Shown here in pieces: positions 1 to 11,312 of a stretch of 64,000 nucleotides of DNA. Numbering within the stretch: position 1 is the stretch's first letter; every line of letters begins with the position of its first letter. The DNA is from Anopheles merus (taxonomy: Eukaryota > Arthropoda > Insecta > Diptera > Culicidae), in the NCBI RefSeq assembly GCF_017562075.2, contig NC_054084.1, forward strand, positions 4,064,501 to 4,128,500, given 5' to 3'. The position numbers and the translations under genes are program-made. The notes under the pieces are model-generated. The model was not told the origin of the DNA and did no database searches. It was given only the letters and a program-made list of their open reading frames with translations.

Positions 1-1220
1 GCAGTCTTTGGTGACGGTCTTTCCCGAACCACGAATGCTTGTGGTGTGGTGATGGTGGTGGACGGTGTGTCTAGTGCTGATGCTAATTTATAATTTAAAA
101 ACTTTCCTCTCCAACCACCATCGTGGTTCCAAGCGTCTCGTTTCTTATCGGAAACTATCATTTGCATTTATTCCCGAGTTGCATTATTCCCGACCCGCCC
201 GACTTTGTTCTTACAATTCACACTTTTGCTTGGAGAGTACTGAGTAGAGTAAGACTGTGTCTTACCACAAAAAAGACTAGACGAGGGATTGCAGCTTAAA
301 GATTTAAATACGAAATGTCACGCGGGACGGTATTTTGTCTGACTTTCTTGAGCAAACTTCCCATCAGTATCTTCACACACCCGGTCTTCAGGCTCCCAGT
401 GTGACCGCAGAAATTAGTGGAATGATTAATTACACTGACAGCGATAGCCTCGGACTGCATGGGACGGATCTCTTCGACAGGCGGGCGAACGGTTCCGTGG
501 CGTCACGGTGGCTCGCATGTGTCGCATTGCTGCGAGCCATGCGATCGCAATGCTGGCGATCGAATTGGACAGACAGCAAAAGCCTCCAAGGCGCCCTCTC
601 TGGTGCTGTAGCATTTCCTGATGCTGCTTCCCAACTTCATTTTCCCCTCTCTCTCTCAGTTTTCGGCACACAAACACAACCCAAGAGGAGAAATACGCTA
701 AATCAGATCCTCGTGCGCGGTCGTGCTCTGCTTTAATTAGAATTAATTGCTTAATTTCCTTCAAATCATGGCTCTCCGTGCGAGGAAGGCAGAAGAGGAG
801 AATTATGGACTGTCAGCGGGAAAATTTATTCCATTCACATAATACATTTCTGCCACGCTGGGGACGTTAAAGTTGCGTTTCTGTGACATGTTTACCCTTA
901 TGCGAAAGGGCTTGTGCTTAAAAAACAACGCATTGTGGGAAGAATCCTTTCAGCTCTCGTTCTCCTTTTTACGATCGCGTGATTACGAAAAACATGGATT
1001 TTGAATGGTGCGGAGAAAACATAACGCCCCCTTTTTATGTCCATCCAATCCGATGGAATGCGGCGAATGGGCAGAATGGAAAATGATTTTCCATTTTAAT
1101 ATGCATAGATGGTACGGTTTTCGGAAGATAGTTTTTATCCCTTTCGCACCCCCTCCTGTTTGTACCTTTGTGTGTCCGTGTGGCGCTAATGTGCCACTGG
1201 GAAAAACCCGAAATGAGAAT
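1..1220. other. non-coding stretch with TAAT-core cluster
   Basis: No exon-like frame with supporting splice signals was seen. At 732-757 several overlapping TTAATTA/AATTAATT cores form a dense homeodomain-type cluster; a similar cluster lies just beyond, at 1391-1420. Such AT cores are common in insect enhancers but also arise in any AT-rich DNA, so a regulatory role is inference. A minus-strand 3' splice-site-like sequence ends at 1197 (CCCAG|TGG), with the GA/TC repeat at 1221-1263 as its pyrimidine tract. Confidence 0.4.
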
Positions 1221-1263
1221 GAGCGAGAGAGAGAGAGAGAGCGAGAGAGAGAGAGAGAGAGAG
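1221..1263. repeat. (GA)n microsatellite, 43 bp
   Basis: A GA dinucleotide run interrupted by single GC steps at about 1223 and 1241. In flies, GAGAG motifs bind GAGA factor (Trl), so a run like this can act in chromatin opening or Polycomb/boundary function. Nothing else here supports that beyond the motif. On the minus strand it forms a long pyrimidine tract before an AG at 1198-1197. Confidence 0.95.
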
Positions 1264-2355
1264 GTTTGGACGAATGTCTGTTTGCTGTAATTTTCCCCCG
1301 TTCGTGTTTTTCCCCCAGCGCCACCCAATGCTAGCGGTCGTGGTTTTGTGAAGGGAGGCAATGAAGGAACGAAAGAGGAGCGCATCTTTTCAATTAATTT
1401 CTTCGTTTAATTAATTTCATTCGGACAGTAGGGTTTGTGCTAGGGAGCGGTCCGATTTGTGGCTTTGCGAATTGTGGGATGCCGCCGGCCGGAGGGGACC
1501 ATGAAAAACCGGACCATGAGAATCGCAACATAAGTGAACTCCGCTGGCAATCATCACCCGGTGGTAGTCGCTGTTGAGCGATTGTTTCTCAACCGCGCTT
1601 CTCAGCGGCATGGGGCCAAATCCAAACACTTTTTTTGGACTTTCGGTCCGATCGCCTTTCACGGTCCACTTTAGTTTGTTGTGTCTGCAATCTATCACAA
1701 GTTTTGCACTTCCGTTTTGCAAACGGTGTGAGTGAGTGGATCGATATGGTCAGCTAACGGAAACGGCTGAAATGGACGTCCGTCCGTCCTTTATTTTGCA
1801 TTAGTCTTCCCGGGATGACCACAACATCTTTTTATGCGGTTTTGCATGCATGTGTTCCCGGTTGTGTCTTGTTGCGGTCTTGTGACGGTTCCTTAGGGTT
1901 GCGGAAAACTGTGCTTAATCTCACGCTTGGAACGCCATATGTTTGCGTAATTAGTCATCCGGTATGAAAATGTAAGAAATTCGATTGAATTGTCCCTGCA
2001 GACTTAAGAAATGGTTACAAAAACTGAACCACAATACCCGAATGAATGCATGATTAATTGCATACCGAGCGCGTGAGAGGAATATTAGGTGGAAAACACA
2101 CTGGATTAGAAGAAGGATAATAAAACTTTACGTCTAAAAACGAATGGCGTAATTATACCGTTCATTATTCTAGAGGATATATAGGAAGACAATTCCTTGG
2201 CAGTTGTGATACATCTAAAGACACACAAGCACACGTTTACTCTAAGAAAGAGGACACGTTTTCTCCCTCATTGAGTCGGCAAATCGTCCATCGACAAATT
2301 GGTGCAGGCTGCACTAATTACACCCTCCCAATCCTGGCTCCACCATCCATCTATC

Positions 2356-2374
2356 CACACACACACACACACAC
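2356..2374. repeat. (CA)n microsatellite
   Basis: About nine uninterrupted CA units read directly from the sequence. Confidence 0.95.
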
Positions 2375-2544
2375 GCCATTGAGCGCCTCATGGCCCTTCC
2401 GCGTGCAATTATGCTACTGCAGACGACCCAAGGGTGGGGCGCATTCAGTTGGAAAATCTGTCCGCCCATCGTTAGCTGTGACTATCGCCTTTGATTCGAC
2501 TTTTTCGCCGAAGAATAGAACACAAAACGGTAGGAAAGGAAATT

Positions 2545-2557
2545 GGGGGGGGGGGGG
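2545..2557. repeat. poly-G run (13 G)
   Basis: Thirteen consecutive G. Runs like this can form G-quadruplex stacks but are also a frequent place for length errors in an assembly. Confidence 0.9.
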
Positions 2558-3157
2558 AAACTCCACCTCTTGGGGTGGGTCCGCCGGTACTTAGAAATTG
2601 AGGGAGGACACTCGTGAGAGCATCGTTTCAGGTTTTGCTAATAATAATTAAATTAGAACCGACAGGGCAGTGACTTGGGGGCATGGGAGACGAGTGCGTC
2701 CCTTGAAGAATGGAAAGCTACTTGGTCTTTTGCTGTCGTGAGAGAGAAAGCAAGCAGTCTGTGGGTCACAAAACATAAATAGCAAAGAGCGTCGTCGTCA
2801 CCTTCTTAAAGGAGCTGCGTGCCCTGCCGGCAAACGATGTTAATTAAATGCTACACATTTCACTTCTGCTGGGGCGGGAAGGGGACGAGCTTCTTGAATG
2901 ATAAATTCCTTCGCAACACACGCACGCGTTTGAGCAGAAAGCGGTAACGGCAGAACGGGCATGATGCTTTGGTGGAAATTAGTGTGAAGTAAAATCATCT
3001 TTCATCGAAATTGACAGCGTGGGGCGTGTATAAACTGCTTGTTTCGCTTGTTTTCATTAGAAGCCATCGCTAAAGGCGGGGGGCTTACACCACGCCTTGC
3101 TATGATGATGTACTACTACCGGGCGTGTGAAATGTCGCGAAAGATGTGTGCTCTGCC

Positions 3158-3199
3158 GTGTGCCAAAATGTGACGGCCGTGTGCCAAAATGTGACGGCC
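3158..3199. repeat. 21-bp perfect tandem duplication
   Basis: Two head-to-tail copies of a 21-bp unit that starts GTGTGCCAAAATG and ends GACGGCC, followed by a partial third start (GTGTGGCC). The copies are identical, which suggests a recent duplication. The unit is 21 bp, so in any reading frame it inserts seven codons without a shift; it lies in a minus-strand open frame (3354-3100) that otherwise has no support. Confidence 0.95.
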
Positions 3200-6100
3200 G
3201 TGTGGCCGATGATGACGTTCGCTTGACATTTACATGGGGGAAAAGGTTTTTGCCAAGATATTTTAAGCTTATTATGCGAAGAAATTATGCTGCCCGCGGA
3301 TGACTCGGGCACGCGAGCCGCGATGGGATGGAAAGTGGTCGCTGTGTGACGCATTCCTTCACGCCACGCTGGACAGATTCTTGTAATGCGCGCCGAAATT
3401 CCGCAACAACCATATCTCCATGGTAACGGGCAAGGGAGAGCAAGTAACTAGGACGACGACGACGTGTCTTTCTGCCCATTTGAAGCGCCTTTCTTCGGTT
3501 TCGGGCGTCCATATCGCCACGCCAACGCGAACACGGGACGTGGTAAGTAATGCGCTTTGGGACTTAGTTTTTCGCGTTGTTTCGCGGGCTACCCAGCCCG
3601 CTCCCCCCCTGAAAAGGATCTCGCTTTCCTGAGCGCTTAAAGATACGCCAAATGAGAAAAAGTCCAGCGCGAAGAAAAGCGTACCGAATGGACACGGGTT
3701 GGGGCCCCCGATGGGGACGACGCGGCGTGATGCTGGAAAATTGTAATAACACAAAAACTTTTGCCTTGCCCAGTTTTTTTCAAAACCGGTGGCTGGCAAC
3801 AAGGAGAGCCGGCTGAAAGAATGCTGGTAACGAGCGTCAATTGTCAATGATTTTCTTCCGAAATCGTTCGCGAAGCCGTTTAGGGAAGCCGAAGTGGGGG
3901 ACAGTCGGGGGTGGCGAGTGTTTCAGTCAATAATCTGCTCAAATTTAGCACACAATCGAAGAGGCAGCATGTTGTTTGGTTTGGAGTGAAATAATTTCGT
4001 GCTGGAAAATGGGATTGGGGGACAAACGAAAAATCCATTGCCGCCGGCTCAATAAATAGCATTTCCCAAGAAAGCATTTGATGGTAAGCTGAGAGGAAAC
4101 TGTCCCACACTCACTGCTGTTTCAGGCAAACAGCGAAAGTTTAAAGTGAAAATATGTGTAACAGCAACTTTAAGCTTTGATTTCCGCCATATTTGTCATA
4201 TCAAACAGCAAACCCCCGGCACAGCAACAGTTTGTCATCAGAAGTGCTGCGTGGACGGCAAGATTATTACAAAAAATCCTCGATCGAATGTAAACTTAAT
4301 AACGATTTGAAATGCAAACAAACCGACACATTGCTGCGCCTATAATCATCGCATCAAACGTGTAATTCTGACGCAAAACACCAAACAGAGCACACACCGA
4401 GGGATGAGTGTCGAAAAAATTGTAATGAAATTGTTAAATCACGCACCCAACCGTCACCCTCAGTGCGTGCAACGGTCCATATCATTCCCGCCACAATCCA
4501 CGCAACCGCGATAGCCGTACATCAACCAAGCGATATCCCTGATACGTGCGCTGTACGCAAATTCGATTACAAACCATCCCCTTACACACGCACACGTACA
4601 CACAGGCAGTCATCAATCGAACGCGTGGGGGAACATGTCCTTGCGCGCGCGACTGGACCCTTCTGGACTTCTGGCCCCGGTTTCGGTTTCCGGCGGTCCA
4701 ATTTCATGGTTCGTTGCCCTCGGCCGAAGCAGACATATGTGTGCAAATAGACGGCGGCATAACCTCAGCTAAATACAATTTCATTGAGCATTTCACGAGA
4801 AAAATGTAATTACATTACGCAGGCCTCCCTGGTATGGTCCGAAGCACGCGGAATCATCACACCCCGACAGTACAAGGATAGTAATGGGCGAGAGGAAAAC
4901 AGGGCGCAAAAACTGCGCAAAGATGCCCGAAACAAATGGTCGCCATGGTTTTTCGGGGTGCCCCTTTGTTTGTTAGCAAGGGCGATTAAATTATCGCAGT
5001 GCGCTAACACAGATTGAGCAGGCCTTGCATGGGATTGCTTGTTAGCGGCTTATAACAACGCACACACACACCCCAAAAGCTGTCGATAGTTTTGACTCAT
5101 ATTTAATGGTAGGTGTCCTGTGTCTTTCCTCTCTACTGTGGCGGCTCTCGGTGCGTGATTGAGTGTCACAGTTGACAAGGTGTTGTTGAACAATCTTTGG
5201 GAGGAGTGTTTCCTTTGCTACCGTCACGGTAGGTGTGCTTTGGCGCGTTCATAATTGCGCCCAGTGCGTGAGCTCACACCCCTCCGGAACTTTCACGCCG
5301 ATGCTGGTCGGGGAGAGAAATTTGTAACGGTCCGTTTTAGCACGCAGCGAAAAACAACATGTGCGAATTTGCCATTTTATTCTTCCTCCAGTTTGCTGGC
5401 TCGCTGCAGTTCGATTGCAGTTCAATAAAATTGCACTCTGAGTGAACCTGAATGCATTCGGGGTGGATTCGGTTTTTCATTGTGTTTTGGGATGGAAAGG
5501 CCTTTTCATCCTCCGAAAGCGACACAGTGTCAAATTCGATGTGCGATGCCTCGACTACGGCCTCCAATGATGACGGTGATGATTGAAGTACCGACCGAGG
5601 CACTCGATTTGGGCCATTTCACCATTTGTTCCACTCAACCAACACCCCAAGGAGTGAGGAGGGACCGGCCGCAGACCGTTTGCACTCGTGTGATTATAAT
5701 TGATGTCCGTCCGCCGGGCACAATCGGAAGATTGAAGTGTCTTTCAGGCCACTGCTTGAACGCGAACAAAGGACTCGCGCGTCGTAAAGCTAACGAGGGA
5801 CCACGGATTTGTGTGAATGGAACAAGCGAGGGGAAACAAGAACACTATTTTGCATGGAGTGTACGGGATCTTGAAAACGATCGTTAGGTGGGAATAGAGC
5901 GCGTCCATAGAATTGGTAAAAATAAAACAATTGATCAACACGATTTCCCTGTTGCGGAATGGTGCCGATTATCCGTCACTGTTGATGGTTAACTTCACAG
6001 CTTCCGGGTCTGTGGTTGTTGCTGTGGCGTACAATTTCGATGCGGGATATCGGAACACTTGAACAAATGCTTGGATTGCAAGCGGTTGGATGAACCGCAT

Positions 6101-7498
6101 CTACCAAAGCGGTTTAAAAAAATAGACTACAGAAACTTTTCATTCCACTCTTTACAATGTGTGGAACGCATCCGTTTTTTGCCGCGCAATAAACCCACCG
6201 CTGCATCAGGCTTGTGTAATATAATTAAGAAACAATCAATTCCAGCTGCATCTGGCGGTCGGGCATCGTCGTGCTGGTTGAAAATAATTATAATGAGTAG
6301 CAATTCATTTAGCGTATTAATGCAATTCGTTCACCGGGACCGGGGAGGCCTGACAAAATGTGTGTTGTATGTGCTATCGTCCCTGTCCGTGGGATGAGCC
6401 AACAGCCATTTCCCAACGCCGATGGGGGGGTTTGGGGTGAAATACATTCATCGATTCATGCGAAACCGAACCGGACGAATGATGGCAGATTAAAGCCAAC
6501 CACCGGTCCCCGATTCGGCCAATTAAATTCCGATTTTCAGGAGAATCTTTCGACAGGGAAAAGGATAATGGCAATGGCGATACAGCTTTTGTGTTGGGTT
6601 GCAACTGAATATGCTCTTTTGTGTGCCATTTTGTTATGAAAGATGTAGGATGAAAACGCTGTTCAGCTGTTCATTATTGGAAATTTAATTATGTGTGGTA
6701 TTAAAATACACCGATTGCTCACATTACGCAATATTCTACACCGTTGTCCCAGCTTTAAGCATATTTTTTTGGGGAAATGTACCTTCCATTGTGACGGTTT
6801 CCAAAACCTCCGTTACGCTTCATCACGTACAGCAATCAAACTGCCAACCAATAACTAATGCCGTGATAAATATATGTGCACACTGTTTCCCCAAAACCCG
6901 GAATGTCCCAAAACGGTACGGGACAGATGAATGTGTCAACCCGTTTGACACCTCCCACGTGCCACCCCACTGTGAAACGTGTGACAAGTGATGCGAAATT
7001 TATGCGCATTGCATATCGCGAAACTGCATCACAAAACTGGCAACACACCACCCCGATTCCCGATGGCCATGGGCGAACCGGGGAAAAATTATGTAATTTT
7101 AATGCCATTCAAACTGGTGGCTGGTCAGTGCCCTCGCGGAACCCACCCTGTTCTCCCTGTTTTTGGAAGAAGAATTGATTGAAAAGTGCTTGGCCGTCGA
7201 ATGGATGCTCAATTTACCCGCAGAACGAATTGGGCCGAGGGAGCGCTTTGTGTGGCAAATGGTTCCATAAAATATTGTTGACTCATTTTACGAGCGCTTC
7301 CCGAGGACTGCCGACGGACTCATTCCGGTGGGCACTGCATGCCTTCTCATCCAGTTTTTGTTGGCAACTCGTCAAGGCAGTGGTAACATCTTCATAGTAC
7401 TGGGGCTGTGGTGGTTCATGGCAGCAACACAGAAAACACCCCCTGAACTAACCTAGACCTCTTGTGTTCCCGATTACCCGAAATGTTAGGGCAGAGAT

Positions 7499-8023
7499 TT
7501 ATGGCCAACGAGGCGAACGCGGGATCGCGCAGCTGAGTTCAGCTAGAATCACGTCTTCCGGATAGGTTTCACTCTCTGGGTAGGTTTTTTTTTGTCGTTC
7601 CCTCTCTCTCTCTCTCTCTTCTCGTTGCCGTTTCGTTCCTTTGCGATCGACCGTGGTGACCGGTAATCCGATTAATTTAATGACTTGGGAACGAGACTGC
7701 GGATAGGTTAGGTGGTCGACGACGACTAGGTTAGGGTTTTGGCCCTTCCATCTGTCCTTCCCTGCGTCCGGGGGACGACGGCGAACACCGAACAGGCACG
7801 TCCACAGGCTACTCCAGGGGCAATAAATTAGCGCTCCGTGGTGGGTTTTATGCTCTTTTCCTTCGACCGTTTTGAGATGCACGTGGGTTAGAAACATCGG
7901 CACATTGTTTTTCCACCGACCCAAACAATCCTCAATTTGAATCTGCATGCACACACACACACACCAAGGATGAAATCGGTGCTCGATATTTTTCACTAAC
8001 TCCTCCGTACGACTTCCGGCCAT
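7499..8023 (-). CDS. candidate ORF, 174 codons, function unknown
   Basis: An uninterrupted frame from ATG (8023) to TAA (7501-7499). I recognise no domain. Residues 1-20 are mixed and charged. A CA microsatellite then gives a short Val/Cys run near residue 22, and a GA-type microsatellite near residue 140 gives an Arg-Glu repeat followed by QKK. Codons in the middle third favour G or C at the third position more than the surrounding DNA, as mosquito genes usually do. Against it: a frame of this length is only mildly unusual by chance in 64 kb, two microsatellites supply much of the openness, the context before the ATG is poor (C at -3), and no promoter, poly(A) signal or intron is evident. 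It could be a single-exon nested gene or a chance frame. Confidence 0.2.
   Translation of the reverse strand: MAGSRTEELVKNIEHRFHPWCVCVCMQIQIEDCLGRWKNNVPMFLTHVHLKTVEGKEHKTHHGALIYCPWSSLWTCLFGVRRRPPDAGKDRWKGQNPNLVVVDHLTYPQSRSQVIKLIGLPVTTVDRKGTKRQREERERERERQKKTYPESETYPEDVILAELSCAIPRSPRWP
7602..7619. repeat. (CT)n microsatellite
   Basis: Nine CT units; on the minus strand it reads as GA and encodes the Arg-Glu stretch of the candidate frame 8023-7499. Confidence 0.95.
7950..7964. repeat. (CA)n microsatellite
   Basis: Seven to eight CA units after GCATG. Confidence 0.95.
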
Positions 8024-8409
8024 CAGCGATCTGCGTTTCGGAAGATCGATTCGGGCAGTTAGATGAACGATTAATTAAAGAACACACAGCGCCTTGAGCT
8101 CAACGCCACGTGCTAGGGCAGGAATTGAAATTTCCTTCACTTCTCAGGCGTTCTGGCGGCCACCTTACACACCGCTGTTTCAGTGGGAAGGGACGTGAAA
8201 TTTGAAACGGCAACGCATTTAGGACAAATAGACAACCGGTGCATACCGGTGCGTAACACGGCTGGAAAGAATTTTTATAACGTTCCTCCTCCAACAACGC
8301 GTCTTTCGTACGCGCATTTCGTTGAAGTATGCAGTGTTTTTCACACCGCACTAGACCTGTGTTTATTTTTATGTGCTGTGCTACTGTTTTTAATTAACCG
8401 CTGGACCTA

Positions 8410-8426
8410 CACACACACACACACAC
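8410..8426. repeat. (CA)n microsatellite
   Basis: Eight CA units. Confidence 0.95.
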
Positions 8427-9270
8427 CAACGCCTTCTCCAAAAGGTTGTGTGCGCACCGTACGTAAACAACGCCTTCTGCTTGGGAAGGGAATGAAAGTG
8501 TGCCCCTTCCCAGGCACGCTGAACGCACACCAGTATAATGTTCGGATATCATATCTAACGGGTATGAAACCGTTTCCCTTGGAATGTGCTTAATGCTGCT
8601 ACGGGAGAAGACAATGGTTGCTGCTTCTTGATGGAAATTCAAGTTGCATCACCTCACCTGGCATCTGCACGCACAAAGGCCTTAATCCAAAATGCAAGTG
8701 CATCACCGTGCATACGACCAGAGGGGCCAGATTATACGATTTATTGTTTAGGCTTAGTCAGTGGGCTTGAGGCTTTATAAATTTATAGCATTAGGCAGCA
8801 TCGGTGCCCTAATGGTTGGCCGGTTGCTGGGAAGGGTGTGGATGCACTAAATCGATGGCTATACAGGGGTAAGAGACATCGGTTGGCGGACGAGTCTTGC
8901 TTTTCTTGCAAGTGATCTGACCGGCTGGAAGATCCATTAGTGGAAGAATAGTAATCATTCCTTCGAGACAACAAAGCTCCATGCGTCCACAGATATCTCG
9001 GTTCAGAGAGAGAGCGATACATGATCTTGGCCCTCCTTAAAGGTACAGGTTGATGGTACTAAACGATAAGTAATGGTTCCGAAATGGATGAACCGTTTAC
9101 ATGGGGAGATATGGGGAGGCTGAACAAACTAACCGCCTCACAAAGAGGACCTCAACCATTGGGTGAATGCTAAAGTCTTCGATTGATTGATAGAAAAATT
9201 TAGTTTACTCATGGAGCCGGTAATTTCTGCATCATTATCCCAGTGTGGTGCCGCATACCTGAACCGCATA

Positions 9271-9293
9271 GCAGCAGCAACAGCAGCAGCAGC
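9271..9293. repeat. (CAG)n imperfect trinucleotide repeat
   Basis: GCAGCAGCAACAGCAGCAGC-type run with one CAA interruption. Confidence 0.9.
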
Positions 9294-9520
9294 ATAAAGC
9301 TCTGTGTCCGGTGGAGATGTCATTAATTTAAATTCCTGACACAACCCGACCGACTGAGCGTTGAACTACATTCGCCCGGTGTATCAGCCCTTTATCAGGT
9401 CCGGAGACAGCCAAGGTAGGGCCCCGCATCGGCGTGCAGCGGCAACAGTGTTGGCGGGAACTTCCGGTTCAAGTTGATAAAACTCCATCAAACAACGTGG
9501 AACGTGGACGACGACATCGG

Positions 9521-9542
9521 CTGCTGCTGTTGCTGCTGCTGC
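9521..9542. repeat. (CTG)n imperfect trinucleotide repeat
   Basis: CTG units with one TTG interruption; reads as poly-Leu on the plus strand and Ala/Gln-type codons on the minus strand. Confidence 0.9.
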
Positions 9543-9659
9543 TTGCTTCTCCAGTGGCATTCTGCCGGCATTTCTGGCACACCAGAGTTTGCGGACCATC
9601 GGGAGGTATTCCTTCACATCGGACGTTGGTAAGAAGTGATTTATGGAAGCGAGACATCT

Positions 9660-9676
9660 CACACACACACACACAC
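9660..9676. repeat. (CA)n microsatellite
   Basis: Eight CA units. Confidence 0.95.
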
Positions 9677-9911
9677 AGTACACAACGTCCGTCAAACGCC
9701 CGTTCCATGGACAAGGAGAGACCGCGTGTCCACTTCCGCTAATGGGCAGCCGACGACAACGGACGGACCGGGGGACGGTGCTGATGAAAATGGGCATCCT
9801 GTTTTATCATACAGGCAGGGGAAAAGCTACTGGGGGAAGGTAGGTGGGTGGAAATGTTTATTCACCGAAGTTGCATCATTAATCAAGTGATCAGGTGGCC
9901 ACCGGTGCTCA

Positions 9912-9930
9912 TGTGTGTGTGTGTGTGTGT
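9912..9930. repeat. (TG)n microsatellite
   Basis: Nine TG units. Confidence 0.95.
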
Positions 9931-10686
9931 GGGTTGGGCAAAGAAAGCTTCGTATTTTTTTCGGTGCGCTTGTCTATCGTTGCTTTTCCAATGTAGGAAG
10001 AGAGAAGTTGTGATCAAAGTTGGCACAGAGGAAACCGAATAGAAAAACAACCTCCTCTCTTCGATTCGGTTTCGATTGTGGTAGGCGGTGAAGACCGTTT
10101 TGCCACACTGGTTTTCGGTCCGGCAGACAGACAAGCGTAAGTTGCATCCCTCGACACAGCTCTTTGCGAAACTATTTCAGGTTGGCCAGGCCAGGATGGT
10201 GAAGCGTTTTCGGAAGCAGAGAAACAGGAAGGTTGATTGGAAATGGTGGTTCCCATTCAGGGCGCTGATTCTAAATCGAATCGCTTTCAGTGCCACCTAA
10301 TGGCTGGGTGGGATTGATGAAATTGTGCCTTTAAAAGACGAACCGCTGTCCCGGCGGTGTTGCGGATTTGTGACCAGAGTTTTCTAAAGATTCCACTAGC
10401 AAACCACAGTGGAGGAGGTGAGTGTTTTACCGCACGTTGGATTGGGAGATGAGAATATCCACAGAGAGAGAGGGAGAAAGAGAGTGATAAAAAAGAGAGC
10501 ACAACTAAACAAACACTGTGACAAGCCATTGAATGATTGCAGCAAGCGTTTTCTATCGAACGTTTGTGCTCGCCACAGTTTGACTGATGGTGACGTATGG
10601 GGAACGGTTTTTATGCTTCGTCGCGGTCCATCTCGGTGGTCAATTCATTGCACCCTCAAGGGCTTATGTGTAGTTCTATTGGTGTA

Positions 10687-10705
10687 TGTGTGTGTGTGTG
10701 TGTGT
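10687..10705. repeat. (TG)n microsatellite
   Basis: Nine TG units. Confidence 0.95.
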
Positions 10706-11273
10706 TGTTTTTTTGCAACACACTGTCCAGCTCTCGACCATTTTGTGGGCAACCGTTTTTGATTGACGTTGGGTGGGCGGTTTTTGTAAATTGATATTTC
10801 GTAACCGCAAACCGCCCTCCTTCTACCAACTCCCTGGGTGCGACCCTGGGCAAAGGTGGAGCAAATATCCACGCACTCAAACAAACATCATCCCCACTCG
10901 GACACGGATACGATTGCGTGATCCATTGCATTCGGTGGCAAACACGGTTGACAAACGGCAGGCCACACGATAAATCGTTTGAGGTTGCAATTCTATGCAA
11001 TTCTACAGTGTATTTTTATTTCGTTGTTTCATTTCGACGTAGTTTGCAGCTTGCATGTTTTTCCGTTCCTATGTCCTATGTATCAATTGTAGCGCCATTT
11101 TTTTCTGACCTTCCTCCCTCTCACTTATTTAGCATGTGTGGAAAATACATTTATCGGTTTTGCTCGCGGTTGACTGCAATTGATAGCACAAAACCGTCAC
11201 TAAACTGTGCTCCTCACCGGATTGATGTTGCTAGAACGCATGCAAACACAGGTCCTTTGAGAATCAATTGCTC

Positions 11274-11312
11274 GCTTACCTGTAAAAAGAGAGCAAAAAA
11301 GAAATTTATTAG
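11274..11312 (-). other. putative recursive splice site (ratcheting point) D
   Basis: On the minus strand the sequence has ACTAAT (branch-point consensus, about 11312-11308). A tract of T and C with few purines follows, ending TTTTTACAG|GTAAGCGAG. The AG of the 3' splice site is rc of 11281-11280, and the GT of a near-perfect 5' splice site is rc of 11279-11278, so the exon between them has zero length. In Drosophila such sites let a long intron be removed in steps. The branch to AG distance is about 29 nt, which is normal. It could instead be an ordinary acceptor of an exon that begins with GT; the frame after it stays open for 21 codons. Confidence 0.6.

Larger units (their letters stand above)
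1264..7498. other. non-coding stretch, no gene recognised
   Basis: Apart from the separately listed repeats I see no supported gene. Isolated splice-like sites occur: a plus donor GTG|GTAAGT at 3543, and a plus GTAAGC at 4084 followed 42 nt later by a good acceptor (TGTTTCAG at 4125). All frames across that pair carry stops, so it is not a coding intron. A frame at 6358-6639 starts with ATG and runs 93 codons, with near-background codon use. TAAT-core clusters lie at 1391-1420 and 2640-2655. Confidence 0.4.
8024..11273. other. non-coding stretch rich in CA/TG and CAG repeats
   Basis: No supported gene. A plus donor of perfect consensus (GAG|GTGAGT, 10418) lies 127 nt after a fair acceptor (CTTTCAG, 10290), but all three frames between them contain stops, so at most it is a non-coding exon. 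A CTG tract at 9521-9542 reads as eight leucines in a plus frame that ends near GTAAGA (9630) but has no ATG. On the minus strand, 9650-9384 is also open for about 80 codons. Confidence 0.4.

Noticed and set aside
4084..4125. A 42-nt GT-AG intron on the plus strand
   Set aside because: Shorter than usual insect introns, and every upstream frame is closed by stops.
10291..10417. Exon-like segment between CTTTCAG and a perfect GAG|GTGAGT donor on the plus strand
   Set aside because: All three frames contain stops, so it cannot be a coding exon; a non-coding exon is possible but unsupported.
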